DNA of 64,000 nucleotides. Source: Rubrivivax sp. GTDB lineage: Bacteria > Pseudomonadota > Gammaproteobacteria > Burkholderiales > Burkholderiaceae_C. A program made the translations under genes and the position numbers. The notes under the pieces were generated by a model. That model had not been told where the DNA came from. It saw only the letters and a program-made list of their open reading frames with translations, and did not search any database. The first letter of the stretch is position 1. Each line of letters opens with the position of its first letter. Of the stretch, positions 24,855 through 33,688 are shown piece after piece. The stretch lies in contig JAURZM010000009.1 in NCBI GenBank assembly GCA_030653385.1, forward strand, positions 100,443 through 164,442. Reading direction: 5' to 3'.

Positions 24855-27800
24855 TCACATTCCCCAGCGCGTGTCGGCTGCCTCCAGGGCGCTGTCCACC
24901 AGGGTCAGGAAGGCCGCCACGTCCAGCGGCTTGGTCACGTAGTGCTGGGCCCCGAGTGTCAGCGCCTGTTCCATGTGGCCAGGCGTGGCGTCGGCCGAGA
25001 CCACGATGACCGGGATGTCGGCCACGCTGTCGTCCTGCTTCAGGTGGCGCAGCAGTTCCAGGCCGCTGATGTCGGGCAGGTGCATGTCCAGCAGCACCAG
25101 GTCGGGCCGGTCGCGGCGGATGGCGGCCAGGCCGTCCAGGCCCAGCATCGAGGTCTTCAGCATCACCTGCGACCGCTGCGCCAGCACACCGCGCATGACC
25201 TCGATGTTGGTTTCGTTGTCTTCCACGTAGTGCACCCAGCGGTGCTGGTAAGGGGCGGGCGAAGACTCCGTGTAACTGGGCGCCGAGCGCTCGGCGCCCA
25301 AGGCGGCCGGCAGCGTCAGCGTGAAGGTCGAGCCGACGCCTTCGCGGCTGCTGACGGCCAATGTGCCGCCCATCAGCTCGGTCAGGCGCTTGCTGATGAC
25401 CAGGCCGATGCCGGTGCCTTCGATGTCGCTGCCTTCCCGGCCCAGGCGGTTGTAGGGCTGGAACAGGGCCTGCAGCTGTGCTTCGTTCATGCCCAGGCCG
25501 GTGTCGGCGATGGCGATCTCCACCTGGCCTGGCGCGCCGGGCCGGCTGCTGATCTGCACCGAGCCGCCGACGCGGTTGTACTTGATGGCGTTGGACAGCA
25601 GGTTGGTCAGCACCTGCTTCAGCCGAGTCGTGTCGCCCATCACCCCGGGCACCAGCGGGCTGAGCTGCTCGTGCAGCGCCACCGGGCGCTGCGTGGCCTG
25701 GCCGGCCACCATGGCGCGGCAGGCGGCGACCATGGGTGCCAGGTCCAGTGGCACCACCTTGAGCTGCACCGCGCCCGATTCGATGCGAGCCAGGTCGAGT
25801 GTTTCGTTGATCATTTCCAGCAAGTGCCAGCCAGCGCGCTGGATCTGCTGCGTCCATTCGCGCTGGTGCGGCACCAGGCCCGGTTCGCGATCCAGGCCCA
25901 GCAACTGGGCAAAGCCGATCATCGCGTTCAGGGGCGTGCGCAGCTCATGGCTCATGCGCGACAGGAAGTCGCTCTTGGCGCGGTTGGCGGCCTCGGCGCG
26001 GTGCAGGGCCCGCTCCGATGCTTCCAGGCGCAGCACTTCGGTGATGTCTTCCACCACGCCGACCAAGCGCACCGTCTGGCCGTCCGCGTCGCGCAGGGCG
26101 CTGGCACTCACACGCACGGTGATCTCGGCGGCGCCCTGCAACAGGCGCACCGCCTCGGTGGTGTTGCGGACCTGGCCCTTCAGCAGACCGCGGCGCATGC
26201 GGCGGATGATGGCCGCATCGTCCGGGTGCACGAGCTCGGCCACCGAGCGCCCCAGCAGCTGCCCCGGTGTGCTGCCGGCCATCTCGCACAGGCGCGGGTT
26301 GCACTCGATCAGGCGGCCTTGGGGGTCGAGGAACATCACGCCCAGCGGCACGTTGTCCAGGATGCTGCGCAAGCGCTCGCTGCTTTCGCGCAGCGCCGCT
26401 TCCACCTGCAGCCGTTCGGCGACCTGTCCGCGCAGTTTGTCGGTACCCGCGCGCACCGCAAGTTCGGTTCGACGGTGCTGGCCGGTGACCACCAGCAGCA
26501 GGGCGCCGAGCATGGCGGCGGCGCCCATGCCCGACAAGGCCAGCAGCCAGGCCGTTTCGTGCCCGGCGCCCGTCACGGCCGCCGGGTCGGCCAGCACGTC
26601 CAGGCTGAGCTGTCGTCCGCCCCAGGCGATCAGGTGGCGGTGCGCCAATTCACCCGGCGCGGCCTGCCGCCGTTCGCAGCCAACCGGGCCCGCCAGGCGG
26701 TGGCGCCTGGTGCCCGCATCGGTGTCGACCAGGCACCAGTGCAGGAAGGCCTGTTGCGGCGTGGTCAGGCCGGCCATTGCACTTTCGGTGCGCAGCGTCA
26801 CGAACACGACGCCGGTGAACTGCGCCAGGCGCGCGGCCTCGGTCAGCGGCCGGCCGGCGTGCAGCGCCTGGTAGAGCACGATGCCGGCTTCCTGGGTGGC
26901 CGACTGCGTCAGCGCAAACACGGCCGTGGCAGCCGGCTGACCACTGCGCCATGTGCGTTCAATGGCCTCGCGAGCTGCCGGAATCGACAGGGAGTTCACA
27001 CCCAGTGCGGCGCGGTTGTTCAGATCGGGCTCGATGTGCCGGATGGCCAGCACCTCGCCACTGGCCTGGCGCGCCACCCCGCTGTCGCGGTCGAAGACCC
27101 GGTAGCCGGGCTGACCCTGGGCACGCACCTCGGTTTCGAATTCAGCGAGCCGGTTTGTCGGTACACGCTCGGCGTAGCCCGTGGCCTGCAACTGCATCCC
27201 TTGTGCAAGCCACCAGGCCGATGCCTCGCGCAGCGCCGCGCTGTCGAGCCTGCCCCTGACCTGCGCCGCGCCATGCAGCGCCTGCAAGGCATGCAATGCA
27301 CCGCCCAGTCGGCTCCGCGCTTCGGTGGCCAGGCGTTCGGCGTCGCGTTCGAACACCGCTGCCTGGCGTGCACGGTCCAGGTTGTTGGTGTGCACCATGG
27401 CGGCGCTCAGCAGTGCCAGTGCCAGCAACAGGGGCAGGCCCAGGGTGCGCCGGCGCGGGCGCCAGTCGGCTGCAGGCCGCCCCACCAGGGTCAGCACCAG
27501 CGGCGCGGCGATCAGCACACCCAGGGTGTCGCCGCTCCACCAGGTCAGCCAGTTGGTGGGCACGGCAGACGGGGGCAGGGTGCCGGTCATCCACAGCGCC
27601 AAGGTGGCGATGCTCGGGCTGATGGTGCACGCGGCCAGTCCACCCAGCAGGCCAGCCAAGGCGATGTCCCGCGGCGCATTGAGCACCACGGCAGGCCCCA
27701 CGAAGCGCCGAATCAGCATGGCGCCCACGGCGGCCTGCAGAGCCGCACCCAGCGCAATCAAGGCTGGCAGGTGCAGCAGCGCCAGGCCACTCTGCCCACG

Positions 27801-28013
27801 CAGCAGGCCCAGGCCGGCATTGACCGCAAAAGCGCCCAGAAAGGCGCCGAACCAGGCCGCGCGGCCATAGACCAAAGCTGCGGCCAGGGCAATGCCGGCT
27901 GACGGGTAGAGAGGCGAGGCATATCCCGGCGGGCCCGCCATGATCAATGCCGCAGCACCCACCGCAGCGTAGACGACGGCCGTCAACACCACCACCAGCA
28001 GCGGGCTGGCCAT
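24855..28013 (-). CDS. Hybrid sensor histidine kinase with MASE1-like, CHASE-like, PAS, HisKA, HATPase and receiver domains, 1052 aa
   Basis: Inner-membrane signal transducer. Residues 1-240 are a multi-helix MASE1-like sensor; 270-500 form a periplasmic CHASE-like domain (RVFDRDSGVARQAS, LGVNSLSIPAAREAI) closed by a helix near 500-525. A PAS domain follows (ILDNVPLGVMFLDPQGRLIECN), then HisKA with SHELRTPLNAMIG (His near 689), HATPase with NLLSNAIKYN, DTGLGM and EGTGIGL, and a receiver with LVLLDMHLPDISG (Asp near 976) and Lys in YVTKPL. There is no Hpt domain and no adjacent regulator. Start ATG 28013 follows AAGGGG; ATG 28088 is an alternative. Confidence 0.9.
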   Translation of the reverse strand: MASPLLVVVLTAVVYAAVGAAALIMAGPPGYASPLYPSAGIALAAALVYGRAAWFGAFLGAFAVNAGLGLLRGQSGLALLHLPALIALGAALQAAVGAMLIRRFVGPAVVLNAPRDIALAGLLGGLAACTISPSIATLALWMTGTLPPSAVPTNWLTWWSGDTLGVLIAAPLVLTLVGRPAADWRPRRRTLGLPLLLALALLSAAMVHTNNLDRARQAAVFERDAERLATEARSRLGGALHALQALHGAAQVRGRLDSAALREASAWWLAQGMQLQATGYAERVPTNRLAEFETEVRAQGQPGYRVFDRDSGVARQASGEVLAIRHIEPDLNNRAALGVNSLSIPAAREAIERTWRSGQPAATAVFALTQSATQEAGIVLYQALHAGRPLTEAARLAQFTGVVFVTLRTESAMAGLTTPQQAFLHWCLVDTDAGTRRHRLAGPVGCERRQAAPGELAHRHLIAWGGRQLSLDVLADPAAVTGAGHETAWLLALSGMGAAAMLGALLLVVTGQHRRTELAVRAGTDKLRGQVAERLQVEAALRESSERLRSILDNVPLGVMFLDPQGRLIECNPRLCEMAGSTPGQLLGRSVAELVHPDDAAIIRRMRRGLLKGQVRNTTEAVRLLQGAAEITVRVSASALRDADGQTVRLVGVVEDITEVLRLEASERALHRAEAANRAKSDFLSRMSHELRTPLNAMIGFAQLLGLDREPGLVPHQREWTQQIQRAGWHLLEMINETLDLARIESGAVQLKVVPLDLAPMVAACRAMVAGQATQRPVALHEQLSPLVPGVMGDTTRLKQVLTNLLSNAIKYNRVGGSVQISSRPGAPGQVEIAIADTGLGMNEAQLQALFQPYNRLGREGSDIEGTGIGLVISKRLTELMGGTLAVSSREGVGSTFTLTLPAALGAERSAPSYTESSPAPYQHRWVHYVEDNETNIEVMRGVLAQRSQVMLKTSMLGLDGLAAIRRDRPDLVLLDMHLPDISGLELLRHLKQDDSVADIPVIVVSADATPGHMEQALTLGAQHYVTKPLDVAAFLTLVDSALEAADTRWGM

Positions 28014-28098
28014 GCCGTCAGTTCCCCTTGCAGCAGCTGGAGGTGTGGGGGACTTCAAGATGCACACACTGTACGCCGCTGCCCGCATGGCGACCGAT

Positions 28099-28138
28099 GC
28101 CCGGGCTTGGGCCGGGCACGGGAATTCCGGGCCCGGGC
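28099..28138. other. GC-rich inverted repeat between the kinase gene and ychF
   Basis: GCCCGGGC at 28099-28106 and again at 28131-28138 can pair across a 24-base loop that itself contains GGGAATTCC. No T-run follows on either strand, so it is not a classical terminator. It could mark the 3' end of the ychF transcript (minus strand) in a rho-dependent way. The rest of the 145-base gap shows nothing notable. Confidence 0.4.
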
Positions 28139-28158
28139 AGGTCCGCTCCAGCCGGCGA

Positions 28159-29253
28159 TCAGACGTTGAACAGGAAGTTCAACACGTCACCGTCCCTGAC
28201 GACGTATTCCTTGCCTTCGGCGCGCATCTTCCCGGCGTCCTTGGCGCCCTGCTCGCCCTTGAAGTTGATGAAGTCGTCGAAGTTGATGGTCTGCGCGCGG
28301 ATGAAACCGCGTTCGAAGTCGGTGTGGATCACGCCTGCGGCCTGCGGCGCGGTGTCGCCGATGTGGATGGTCCAGGCGCGCACTTCCTTCACGCCGGCCG
28401 TGAAGTAGGTCTGCAGGCCCAGCAGCTTGAAGGCGGCGCGGATCAGGCGGTTCAGGCCCGGTTCGTCCTGGCCCATCTCGGACAGGAACAGGGCCTTGTC
28501 CTCGTCGGGCATGTCGGCCAGTTCGGCCTCGGTCTTGGCGCAGATGGCCACCACCGGCGCGTTTTGCTTGGCGGCGAATTCACGCAGGCGGTCCAGGAAG
28601 GGGTTGTTCTCGAAGCCGGTTTCGCTGACGTTGCCCACGAACATGGCCGGCTTGGCAGTGATCAGGCACAGCGGCTTCAGGATCACCTGCTCTTCCTTGC
28701 TGAAGCTGATGCCCCGCACCGGCTGTGCCTGGTCCAGCGCGGCCTGGCACTTTTCCAGCACCTTGACCAGCGCCGCGGCTTCTTTGTCGTTGCCGCTGCG
28801 TGCGGCCTTCACGTAGCGGTGCAGGCTTTTTTCCACCGTCGACAGGTCGGCCAGGCAGAGCTCGGTCTGGATGATCTCGATGTCGGCAACCGGGTCCACA
28901 CGACCCGCCACGTGGATGACGTTGTCGTCTTCGAAACAGCGCACCACGTTGACGATGGCGTCGGTTTCGCGAATGTGGCTCAGGAACTGGTTGCCCAGGC
29001 CCTCACCCTTGCTGGCACCGGCCACCAGCCCGGCAATGTCGACAAACTCCACGATCGCCGGCACCACGCGTTCGGGCTTGACGATCGCTGCCAGTTGGGT
29101 CAGCCGCGGGTCGGGCAGTTCGACGATGCCGACATTGGGCTCGATGGTGCAAAAGGGGTAGTTCTCGGCGGCGATGCCGGCCTTGGTCAGGGCATTGAAG
29201 AGCGTGGACTTGCCCACGTTGGGCAGGCCGACGATGCCGCACTTGAGACTCAT
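28159..29253 (-). CDS. ychF: Redox-responsive P-loop ATPase YchF (OLA1 family), 364 aa
   Basis: Obg-related P-loop NTPase that prefers ATP and binds ribosomes; linked to oxidative stress. The G1 motif [15 protein letters not shown] is at the N-terminus. In place of the usual NKxD specificity motif it has a YchF-type sequence. The C-terminal TGS domain ends with the family signature [15 protein letters not shown]. The length matches the 363 aa family. It is divergent from the pirin gene. Confidence 0.96.
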   Translation of the reverse strand: MSLKCGIVGLPNVGKSTLFNALTKAGIAAENYPFCTIEPNVGIVELPDPRLTQLAAIVKPERVVPAIVEFVDIAGLVAGASKGEGLGNQFLSHIRETDAIVNVVRCFEDDNVIHVAGRVDPVADIEIIQTELCLADLSTVEKSLHRYVKAARSGNDKEAAALVKVLEKCQAALDQAQPVRGISFSKEEQVILKPLCLITAKPAMFVGNVSETGFENNPFLDRLREFAAKQNAPVVAICAKTEAELADMPDEDKALFLSEMGQDEPGLNRLIRAAFKLLGLQTYFTAGVKEVRAWTIHIGDTAPQAAGVIHTDFERGFIRAQTINFDDFINFKGEQGAKDAGKMRAEGKEYVVRDGDVLNFLFNV

Positions 29254-29293
29254 GGTGGTTTGTGTTCGTTGGCAGGTGAGCCGGCGATTTTCC

Positions 29294-29299
29294 TACACT
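29294..29299 (+). promoter_or_regulatory. -10-like hexamer TACACT before the pirin gene
   Basis: TACACT ends six bases before ATG 29306. TTGGCA at 29269-29274 could be a -35 with 19-base spacing. The layout implies a leaderless or nearly leaderless mRNA. Confidence 0.45.
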
Positions 29300-29305
29300 G
29301 GACCG

Positions 29306-30178
29306 ATGAACACACCCTCGACGACGATCCGGCCTCGCCTGTTGGACCTGGGCGGTGGTTTCACGGTGCGCCGCCTGCTGCCCGCGGCGCAGCGCCAGGC
29401 CGTGGGGCCCTTCCTGTTTTTCGACCACTTTGGCCCCGTGACGGCCGGGCCCGACGACAACCACGACGTGCGCCCGCACCCCCACATCGGCCTGGCCACC
29501 GTGACCTACCTTTTCGAAGGTGCCATGCAGCACGCCGACTCGACGGGTGTGCAGCAGCGCATCGAACCCGGCGCCATCAACTGGATGACGGCCGGTCGTG
29601 GCATCGTGCATTCCGAACGCACGCCGGTCGACCTGAAAGACGTTCAGCGGCGCAGCCACGGCCTGCAGCTCTGGGCCGCGCTGCCGGCCGAAGACGAAGA
29701 ACTGCCACCGTCCTTCGTGCACACACCGGCCGAGCAGATTCCGTCGCTGGAAGTCGGCGGCGCACAGCTGCGGGTGCTGATCGGCAGCGCCTTCGGTGCA
29801 ACTTCTCCGGTGGCCGTGCGGTCGCCCACGCTTTACGTCGACATCCAACTCGACACCGGCGACGCCTTCCCGCTGCCGCTGGCCACCGAACGGGCGCTTT
29901 ATGTGGTGGATGGCCCGGTGCAACTGGACGGCGAGATGGTGCCACCCTTCACGATGCTGGTGCTGACACCCGGTGACGAACCGATGATCTCGGCCACCGG
30001 CCTGGCGCGCGCGGTGCTGATCGGCGGTGAGCCGCTGGGCCACCGCCATCTGTACTGGAACTTCGTGTCGTCGCGCAAGGAACGCCTGGTGCAAGCCGCC
30101 GACGACTGGGCGGCCGGGCGTTTCGACACGGTGCCGGGCGAAACCGAGTTCATTCCCCTGCCCGACAGGCGGCCGTGA
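29306..30178 (+). CDS. Pirin family bicupin protein, 290 aa
   Basis: Cupin-fold, metal-binding protein. The metal ligands are in RPHPHIGLATVTYLFEG and in GRGIVHSERTP, both intact. Pirins act as transcriptional cofactors in eukaryotes, and some bacterial ones have quercetinase activity or modulate central metabolism; the role here is unknown. ATG 29306 gives the family start. It is convergent with the MOSC gene (17-base gap). Confidence 0.92.
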   Translation: MNTPSTTIRPRLLDLGGGFTVRRLLPAAQRQAVGPFLFFDHFGPVTAGPDDNHDVRPHPHIGLATVTYLFEGAMQHADSTGVQQRIEPGAINWMTAGRGIVHSERTPVDLKDVQRRSHGLQLWAALPAEDEELPPSFVHTPAEQIPSLEVGGAQLRVLIGSAFGATSPVAVRSPTLYVDIQLDTGDAFPLPLATERALYVVDGPVQLDGEMVPPFTMLVLTPGDEPMISATGLARAVLIGGEPLGHRHLYWNFVSSRKERLVQAADDWAAGRFDTVPGETEFIPLPDRRP

Positions 30179-30195
30179 GCTGCGGCGCCTAGAGC

Positions 30196-31071
30196 CTAGA
30201 AGTTCCAGCTCACCTGGGCCTGCTGCCCGACACGCAGCACACGCTCGACACCTTCGACGACCACGGCGTTCATGCCGAAGGTGATGCCACCCTTCATGCG
30301 CGCGTCGGCCCGGAACCCGGACAGCGTGTCGCCGGGTTCGTTGGACGTGGCGGCAGTCACCGGGTCGACGTTCGGGATGCTGCAGCGCACGCAGGGTTTG
30401 ACCAGGCGCAGCCGCACCGGACCTTCGGCGGTCTGGATCAGCAATTCGTGCAGGTGGTCCTCGTCCCAGGGCTGAAGACCGCTGAGCACCAGGTTGGGCC
30501 GGAAGCGCTGCATGGCCACCGGTGCCGCGCCTCGTGCGGCCAGGCGGTTGTTCAGGTCGGCCAGCGAAGCGGCATTCACCACCAGCAGCGGGAAGCCGTC
30601 GGCAAAGGCGTTTTCCGCCTCAATGTCGCCCGTCCAGGCGGGGTCGGACAAGCGCTTTTCTTCGGGGTCGAAACGGGCCAGGCGTAAACGGCCCTTGAAG
30701 TCGCTGCCCAGGAAATCGCTGAACCACTGCGAAGCGAGCGCGCCCATGTCGTAGGCCTTGACCACGTCGTCCCAGACGCGCACGCGGGTCGGCGCCTCCA
30801 CGGTGTCCAGCCGCAGGTGCAGGGCCAGCATGCCGGGCGCCCGCAGCATCAGTTCACTGCCCTTGAAGCTGGGCTGCACCAGCGCCAAACGCGGCAGTTC
30901 GCGCTGGGTCAGCATCTCGCCGTGTTCGTCGACCACCATCCAGGCGCGGTCGAACTCCAGCCCGGTCTCGACCAGCAGGCCTTCACTCAGGGCCACGCCG
31001 CCGCATGACTTGATGGGGTGGACATGCAGGGCCGACACCTCGCAGGCCAGTTCTTGCACAGCAGGGTTCAC
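30196..31071 (-). CDS. MOSC domain-containing protein (YcbX-like), 291 aa
   Basis: N-terminal MOSC beta-barrel domain (VSALHVHPIKSCGGVALSEG) and C-terminal MOSC domain with the conserved Cys in LVKPCVRCSIPNVD, which in this family binds the molybdenum cofactor. YcbX reduces N-hydroxylated compounds such as 6-hydroxylaminopurine with a flavoreductase partner. No 2Fe-2S domain is attached. GTG 31071 was chosen because homology begins there, although the frame stays open far upstream. Confidence 0.9.
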   Translation of the reverse strand: MNPAVQELACEVSALHVHPIKSCGGVALSEGLLVETGLEFDRAWMVVDEHGEMLTQRELPRLALVQPSFKGSELMLRAPGMLALHLRLDTVEAPTRVRVWDDVVKAYDMGALASQWFSDFLGSDFKGRLRLARFDPEEKRLSDPAWTGDIEAENAFADGFPLLVVNAASLADLNNRLAARGAAPVAMQRFRPNLVLSGLQPWDEDHLHELLIQTAEGPVRLRLVKPCVRCSIPNVDPVTAATSNEPGDTLSGFRADARMKGGITFGMNAVVVEGVERVLRVGQQAQVSWNF

Positions 31072-31133
31072 GCGGGCTCCGGTGGCAGGAAAGGGCAAAG
31101 CCCGGGGCGGCGATTGTGCATGGGGTGGCTCCC

Positions 31134-31223
31134 TACAATGCCGGAATGAACTTGCCCCAAGCTCACTGCGTTCGCAGCCCCCGTGGGGCGCGTCACTGCC
31201 TTCAGGCGGCCGGGCGGCGCTGA
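31134..31223 (+). repeat. -10-like element and 25-codon ORF through an intergenic repeat before the UbiH-type gene
   Basis: TACAAT (31134-31139) ends six bases before ATG 31146, which opens 25 codons and stops with TGA at 31221-31223, one base before ATG 31225 of the monooxygenase. The ORF runs through a palindromic repeat (GCCCCAAGCTCACTGCG, then CCCCCGTGGGGCG). Its length of 78 bases is identical to the repeat-borne ORF before pyrC'. The peptide has no recognisable family. Confidence 0.5.
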
Positions 31224-31224
31224 C

Positions 31225-32334
31225 ATGAGTGCACATGATGTCCTGGTGCGTGGCGCCGGTGTGGTGGGCCTGAGCACCGCGCTGGCTCTGGGCCGCCAGG
31301 GTTTGCGGGTGGCCCTGCTGGGCGATGCGCCGGCGCCGGGCGCGCGTGAAGACGTGCGGGCTTACGCGCTGAACGCCGCTTCGGTGCAGTTGCTCACTGG
31401 CTTGAAAGTCTGGGACACATTGCCGGCCGATGCCCGCACGCCCGTGCACGACATGCATATCGAAGGCGATGCCCGGGGCGCGGCGCTGGACTTTTCGGCC
31501 TGGAGCCAGGGCCTGGCCGAACTGGCCTGGATCGTCGATGCGGCCGAGCTCGAGCGCGCGCTCAACGCCGCTGCCACCTATGCGCCGCATGTGCAGCGGG
31601 TGACGGCGCCTGTGCCTGCCAGCTTGCAGGTGCTGGCCGAAGGCAAGGCCTCGGTCACGCGCCAGGGCCTGGGGGTGCAGATGCCACGTCAGGCCTATGG
31701 CCACCGGGGCCTTGCAACACGGCTGCTGAGCGACCAGGCCCATGCCGGCCTGGCGCGCCAGTGGTTCCGCAGCCCCGACATCGTGGCGCTGTTGCCGCTG
31801 GACCGGCCGCAGGCCGGCCACGGCTTCGGCCTGGTCTGGTCGGTGCCCGACGCACAGGCCGACGCGCTGATGGCGCTGACAGATGCCGCCTTCGAAGCGG
31901 CGCTGGCTGACGCCACCGGCGGCGCCGCCGGCAACTTGCAGCTGTGCAGCGCCCGGGCGCAGTGGCCGCTGGCGCTGGCCCATGCCAACGCGGTGCACGG
32001 CCCGGGCTGGGTGCTGGTGGGCGATGCCGCGCACCTGGTGCACCCGCTGGCCGGCCAGGGCCTGAACCTGGGCCTGGGCGACGTGGTCGTGCTGGCCGAC
32101 GAACTGGCCCGGCGCGAGCCCTGGCGCACACCGGGCGACCCGCGCATCGGTGAAAGGTATGCGCGCCGCCGCCGACTGCCGGTGCAGGCCATGGCGCAGG
32201 TCACCGACGCGCTCTGGCAACTTTTTGCCCACCCGGCACCGCTGGTGCGCGAACTGCGCAACCGCGGCCTGACGCTGGTCAACCACCTGCCGCCGCTGAA
32301 GCGGCTGCTCACCGGTCGCGCCCTGGGCGGCTGA
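31225..32334 (+). CDS. FAD-dependent monooxygenase of the UbiH/COQ6 family, 369 aa
   Basis: Flavoprotein hydroxylase, most likely acting on the ubiquinone ring. The Rossmann motif is VLVRGAGVVGLSTALAL (first Gly position changed: RGAGVVG for GxGxxG), and the second FAD motif is GWVLVGDAAHLVHPLAGQGLNLGLGD. It is a little shorter than typical UbiH/UbiF (about 390-400 aa). It is not flanked by other ubi genes. The specific ring position cannot be assigned. Confidence 0.88.
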   Translation: MSAHDVLVRGAGVVGLSTALALGRQGLRVALLGDAPAPGAREDVRAYALNAASVQLLTGLKVWDTLPADARTPVHDMHIEGDARGAALDFSAWSQGLAELAWIVDAAELERALNAAATYAPHVQRVTAPVPASLQVLAEGKASVTRQGLGVQMPRQAYGHRGLATRLLSDQAHAGLARQWFRSPDIVALLPLDRPQAGHGFGLVWSVPDAQADALMALTDAAFEAALADATGGAAGNLQLCSARAQWPLALAHANAVHGPGWVLVGDAAHLVHPLAGQGLNLGLGDVVVLADELARREPWRTPGDPRIGERYARRRRLPVQAMAQVTDALWQLFAHPAPLVRELRNRGLTLVNHLPPLKRLLTGRALGG

Positions 32335-32354
32335 ACCTGACAAGGACTTCCCCC

Positions 32355-33155
32355 ATGCTTCGCCCCACCCTTTTCTTGACGGCCTTGGCGGCGGCCCTGT
32401 TCATCGTTGCTGCAACACCTGCGCCGGCCATCGCGCAGGCCCCGTCCCCCGCCACGGCACAAGCCTCGACTGCGGGCCCGACAGCGGCCCAGGACGCGTT
32501 GGTCCGCAAGGTGCTGGCCGAACGCCTGCCCAAGCTGCCGAAGATCGACGAAGTGAGCCGCACGCCGATCGCCGGCCTGTGGGAGGTGCGCTACAACGGC
32601 ACCGAACTGCTGTACGCCGACGAAAAGGGCGACTACATCCTGGTCGGTGGTTCGATGTACGACACCAGGACACAAACCGACCTGACCGAAGCCCGCATCG
32701 ACAAGCTGATGGCGCTGGACTACAGCAAGCTGCCGGTGAAAGACGCCATCGTCATCAAACAAGGCAACGGCGCGCGCAAGATGGCAGTTTTTGTCGACCC
32801 CAACTGCGGCTATTGCAAACGTTTCGAGCGCGACATCACGCAGGTCAAGGACGTGACGATCCACACCTACCTGCTGCCCATCCTGGGCCCGGACTCGGTG
32901 GCGAAGTCCAAGGACATCTGGTGCAGCAAGGACCCGGGCCAGGCCTGGCGCGCCTGGATGCTGGACGGGGTGGCCGCGCCCAAGGCGCCCGCCGGCTGCA
33001 GCACAGCAGCGGTGGACCGCAACGTCGCGTTTGCGCGCACACACCGCATCAACGGCACACCGGCCGTGTTTTTTGAAGACGGCACCCGCAAGCCGGGTGC
33101 GATTCCGCTGCAGCAGGTTGAACAGCTGCTGACCGCGGCCACGGCCAAGAAGTAG
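32355..33155 (+). CDS. DsbC-type periplasmic thiol:disulfide interchange protein, 266 aa
   Basis: Periplasmic disulfide isomerase. A signal peptide (FLTALAAALFIVAATPAPAIAQA) is followed by an Ala/Pro-rich linker, an N-terminal dimerisation domain (ISRTPIAGLWEVRYN-like), and a thioredoxin domain with CGYC in DPNCGYCKRF and the cis-Pro loop INGTPAVFFEDG. The length is near the usual 235-265 aa. RBS AAGGAC lies before the ATG. DsbC helps fold multi-disulfide proteins, and in beta-proteobacteria also cytochrome-related proteins. Confidence 0.93.
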   Translation: MLRPTLFLTALAAALFIVAATPAPAIAQAPSPATAQASTAGPTAAQDALVRKVLAERLPKLPKIDEVSRTPIAGLWEVRYNGTELLYADEKGDYILVGGSMYDTRTQTDLTEARIDKLMALDYSKLPVKDAIVIKQGNGARKMAVFVDPNCGYCKRFERDITQVKDVTIHTYLLPILGPDSVAKSKDIWCSKDPGQAWRAWMLDGVAAPKAPAGCSTAAVDRNVAFARTHRINGTPAVFFEDGTRKPGAIPLQQVEQLLTAATAKK

Positions 33156-33223
33156 CCTGCCGGCACCCGTCCGCAGGCCGGCTTGACCGGCCGGCCGCGC
33201 GCCGCCCGGCGGACAATGCCCCG

Positions 33224-33688
33224 ATGCAACACCCCACGGCACTTCCAGGCACACCCGCCACCCCGTCGCAACCCGGCGTGCTGGCGGTGCGCCTGGGCCA
33301 CGCCGGCCTGCTGCCCTTCGTGGCCGGGGCGGCTCTGGTCTGGCTGGTGCAGGACGACGCGCAAGCCTATGCCGCCCTGGCCCTGGCGGCCTACGCGGCA
33401 CTGATCCTCAGCTTCCTGGGTGGCATGCACTGGGGGCTGGTCATGCAGCAGCCGCAAGCCGAACCGGCGCCGCTGATCTGGGGTGTGGTGCCGTCGCTGG
33501 TGGCCTGGCCCGCCGTGTTGATGCCACCCGACGCCGGGCTGGTGATCCACGGCCTGATGTTCGTCGCCTGTTACGCCGTCGACCGGCGCCTGTACCCGGG
33601 CCTGGGCGCGGCCGGCTGGCTGACACTGCGCTTCAGGCTGAGTGCGGTGGCCGCGCTGGCGTGTTTCATCGGTGCTGCCGGCAGCTGA
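33224..33688 (+). CDS. DUF3429 family membrane protein, 154 aa
   Basis: Four or five transmembrane helices and the family motifs LILSFLGGMHWGLVM and WGVVPSLVAWPAVL. The function is unknown. GACAAT at 33212-33217 ends six bases before the ATG, so the mRNA may be leaderless. The 3' end overlaps the next ORF by 17 bases. The 68-base gap from the DsbC-like gene holds short GC-rich inverted repeats (GGCCGGC) without a T-run. Confidence 0.85.
   Translation: MQHPTALPGTPATPSQPGVLAVRLGHAGLLPFVAGAALVWLVQDDAQAYAALALAAYAALILSFLGGMHWGLVMQQPQAEPAPLIWGVVPSLVAWPAVLMPPDAGLVIHGLMFVACYAVDRRLYPGLGAAGWLTLRFRLSAVAALACFIGAAGS

Noticed and set aside
24942..27902. A 986-codon open frame on the plus strand opposite the hybrid histidine kinase
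   Set aside because: The translation shows His/Gln-rich composition typical of antisense GC-rich frames, with no recognisable domain. The kinase is unambiguous on the other strand.
28099..28138. Rho-independent terminator between the kinase gene and ychF
   Set aside because: A GC-rich inverted repeat exists, but no T-run follows on either strand, so it was listed only as an inverted repeat.
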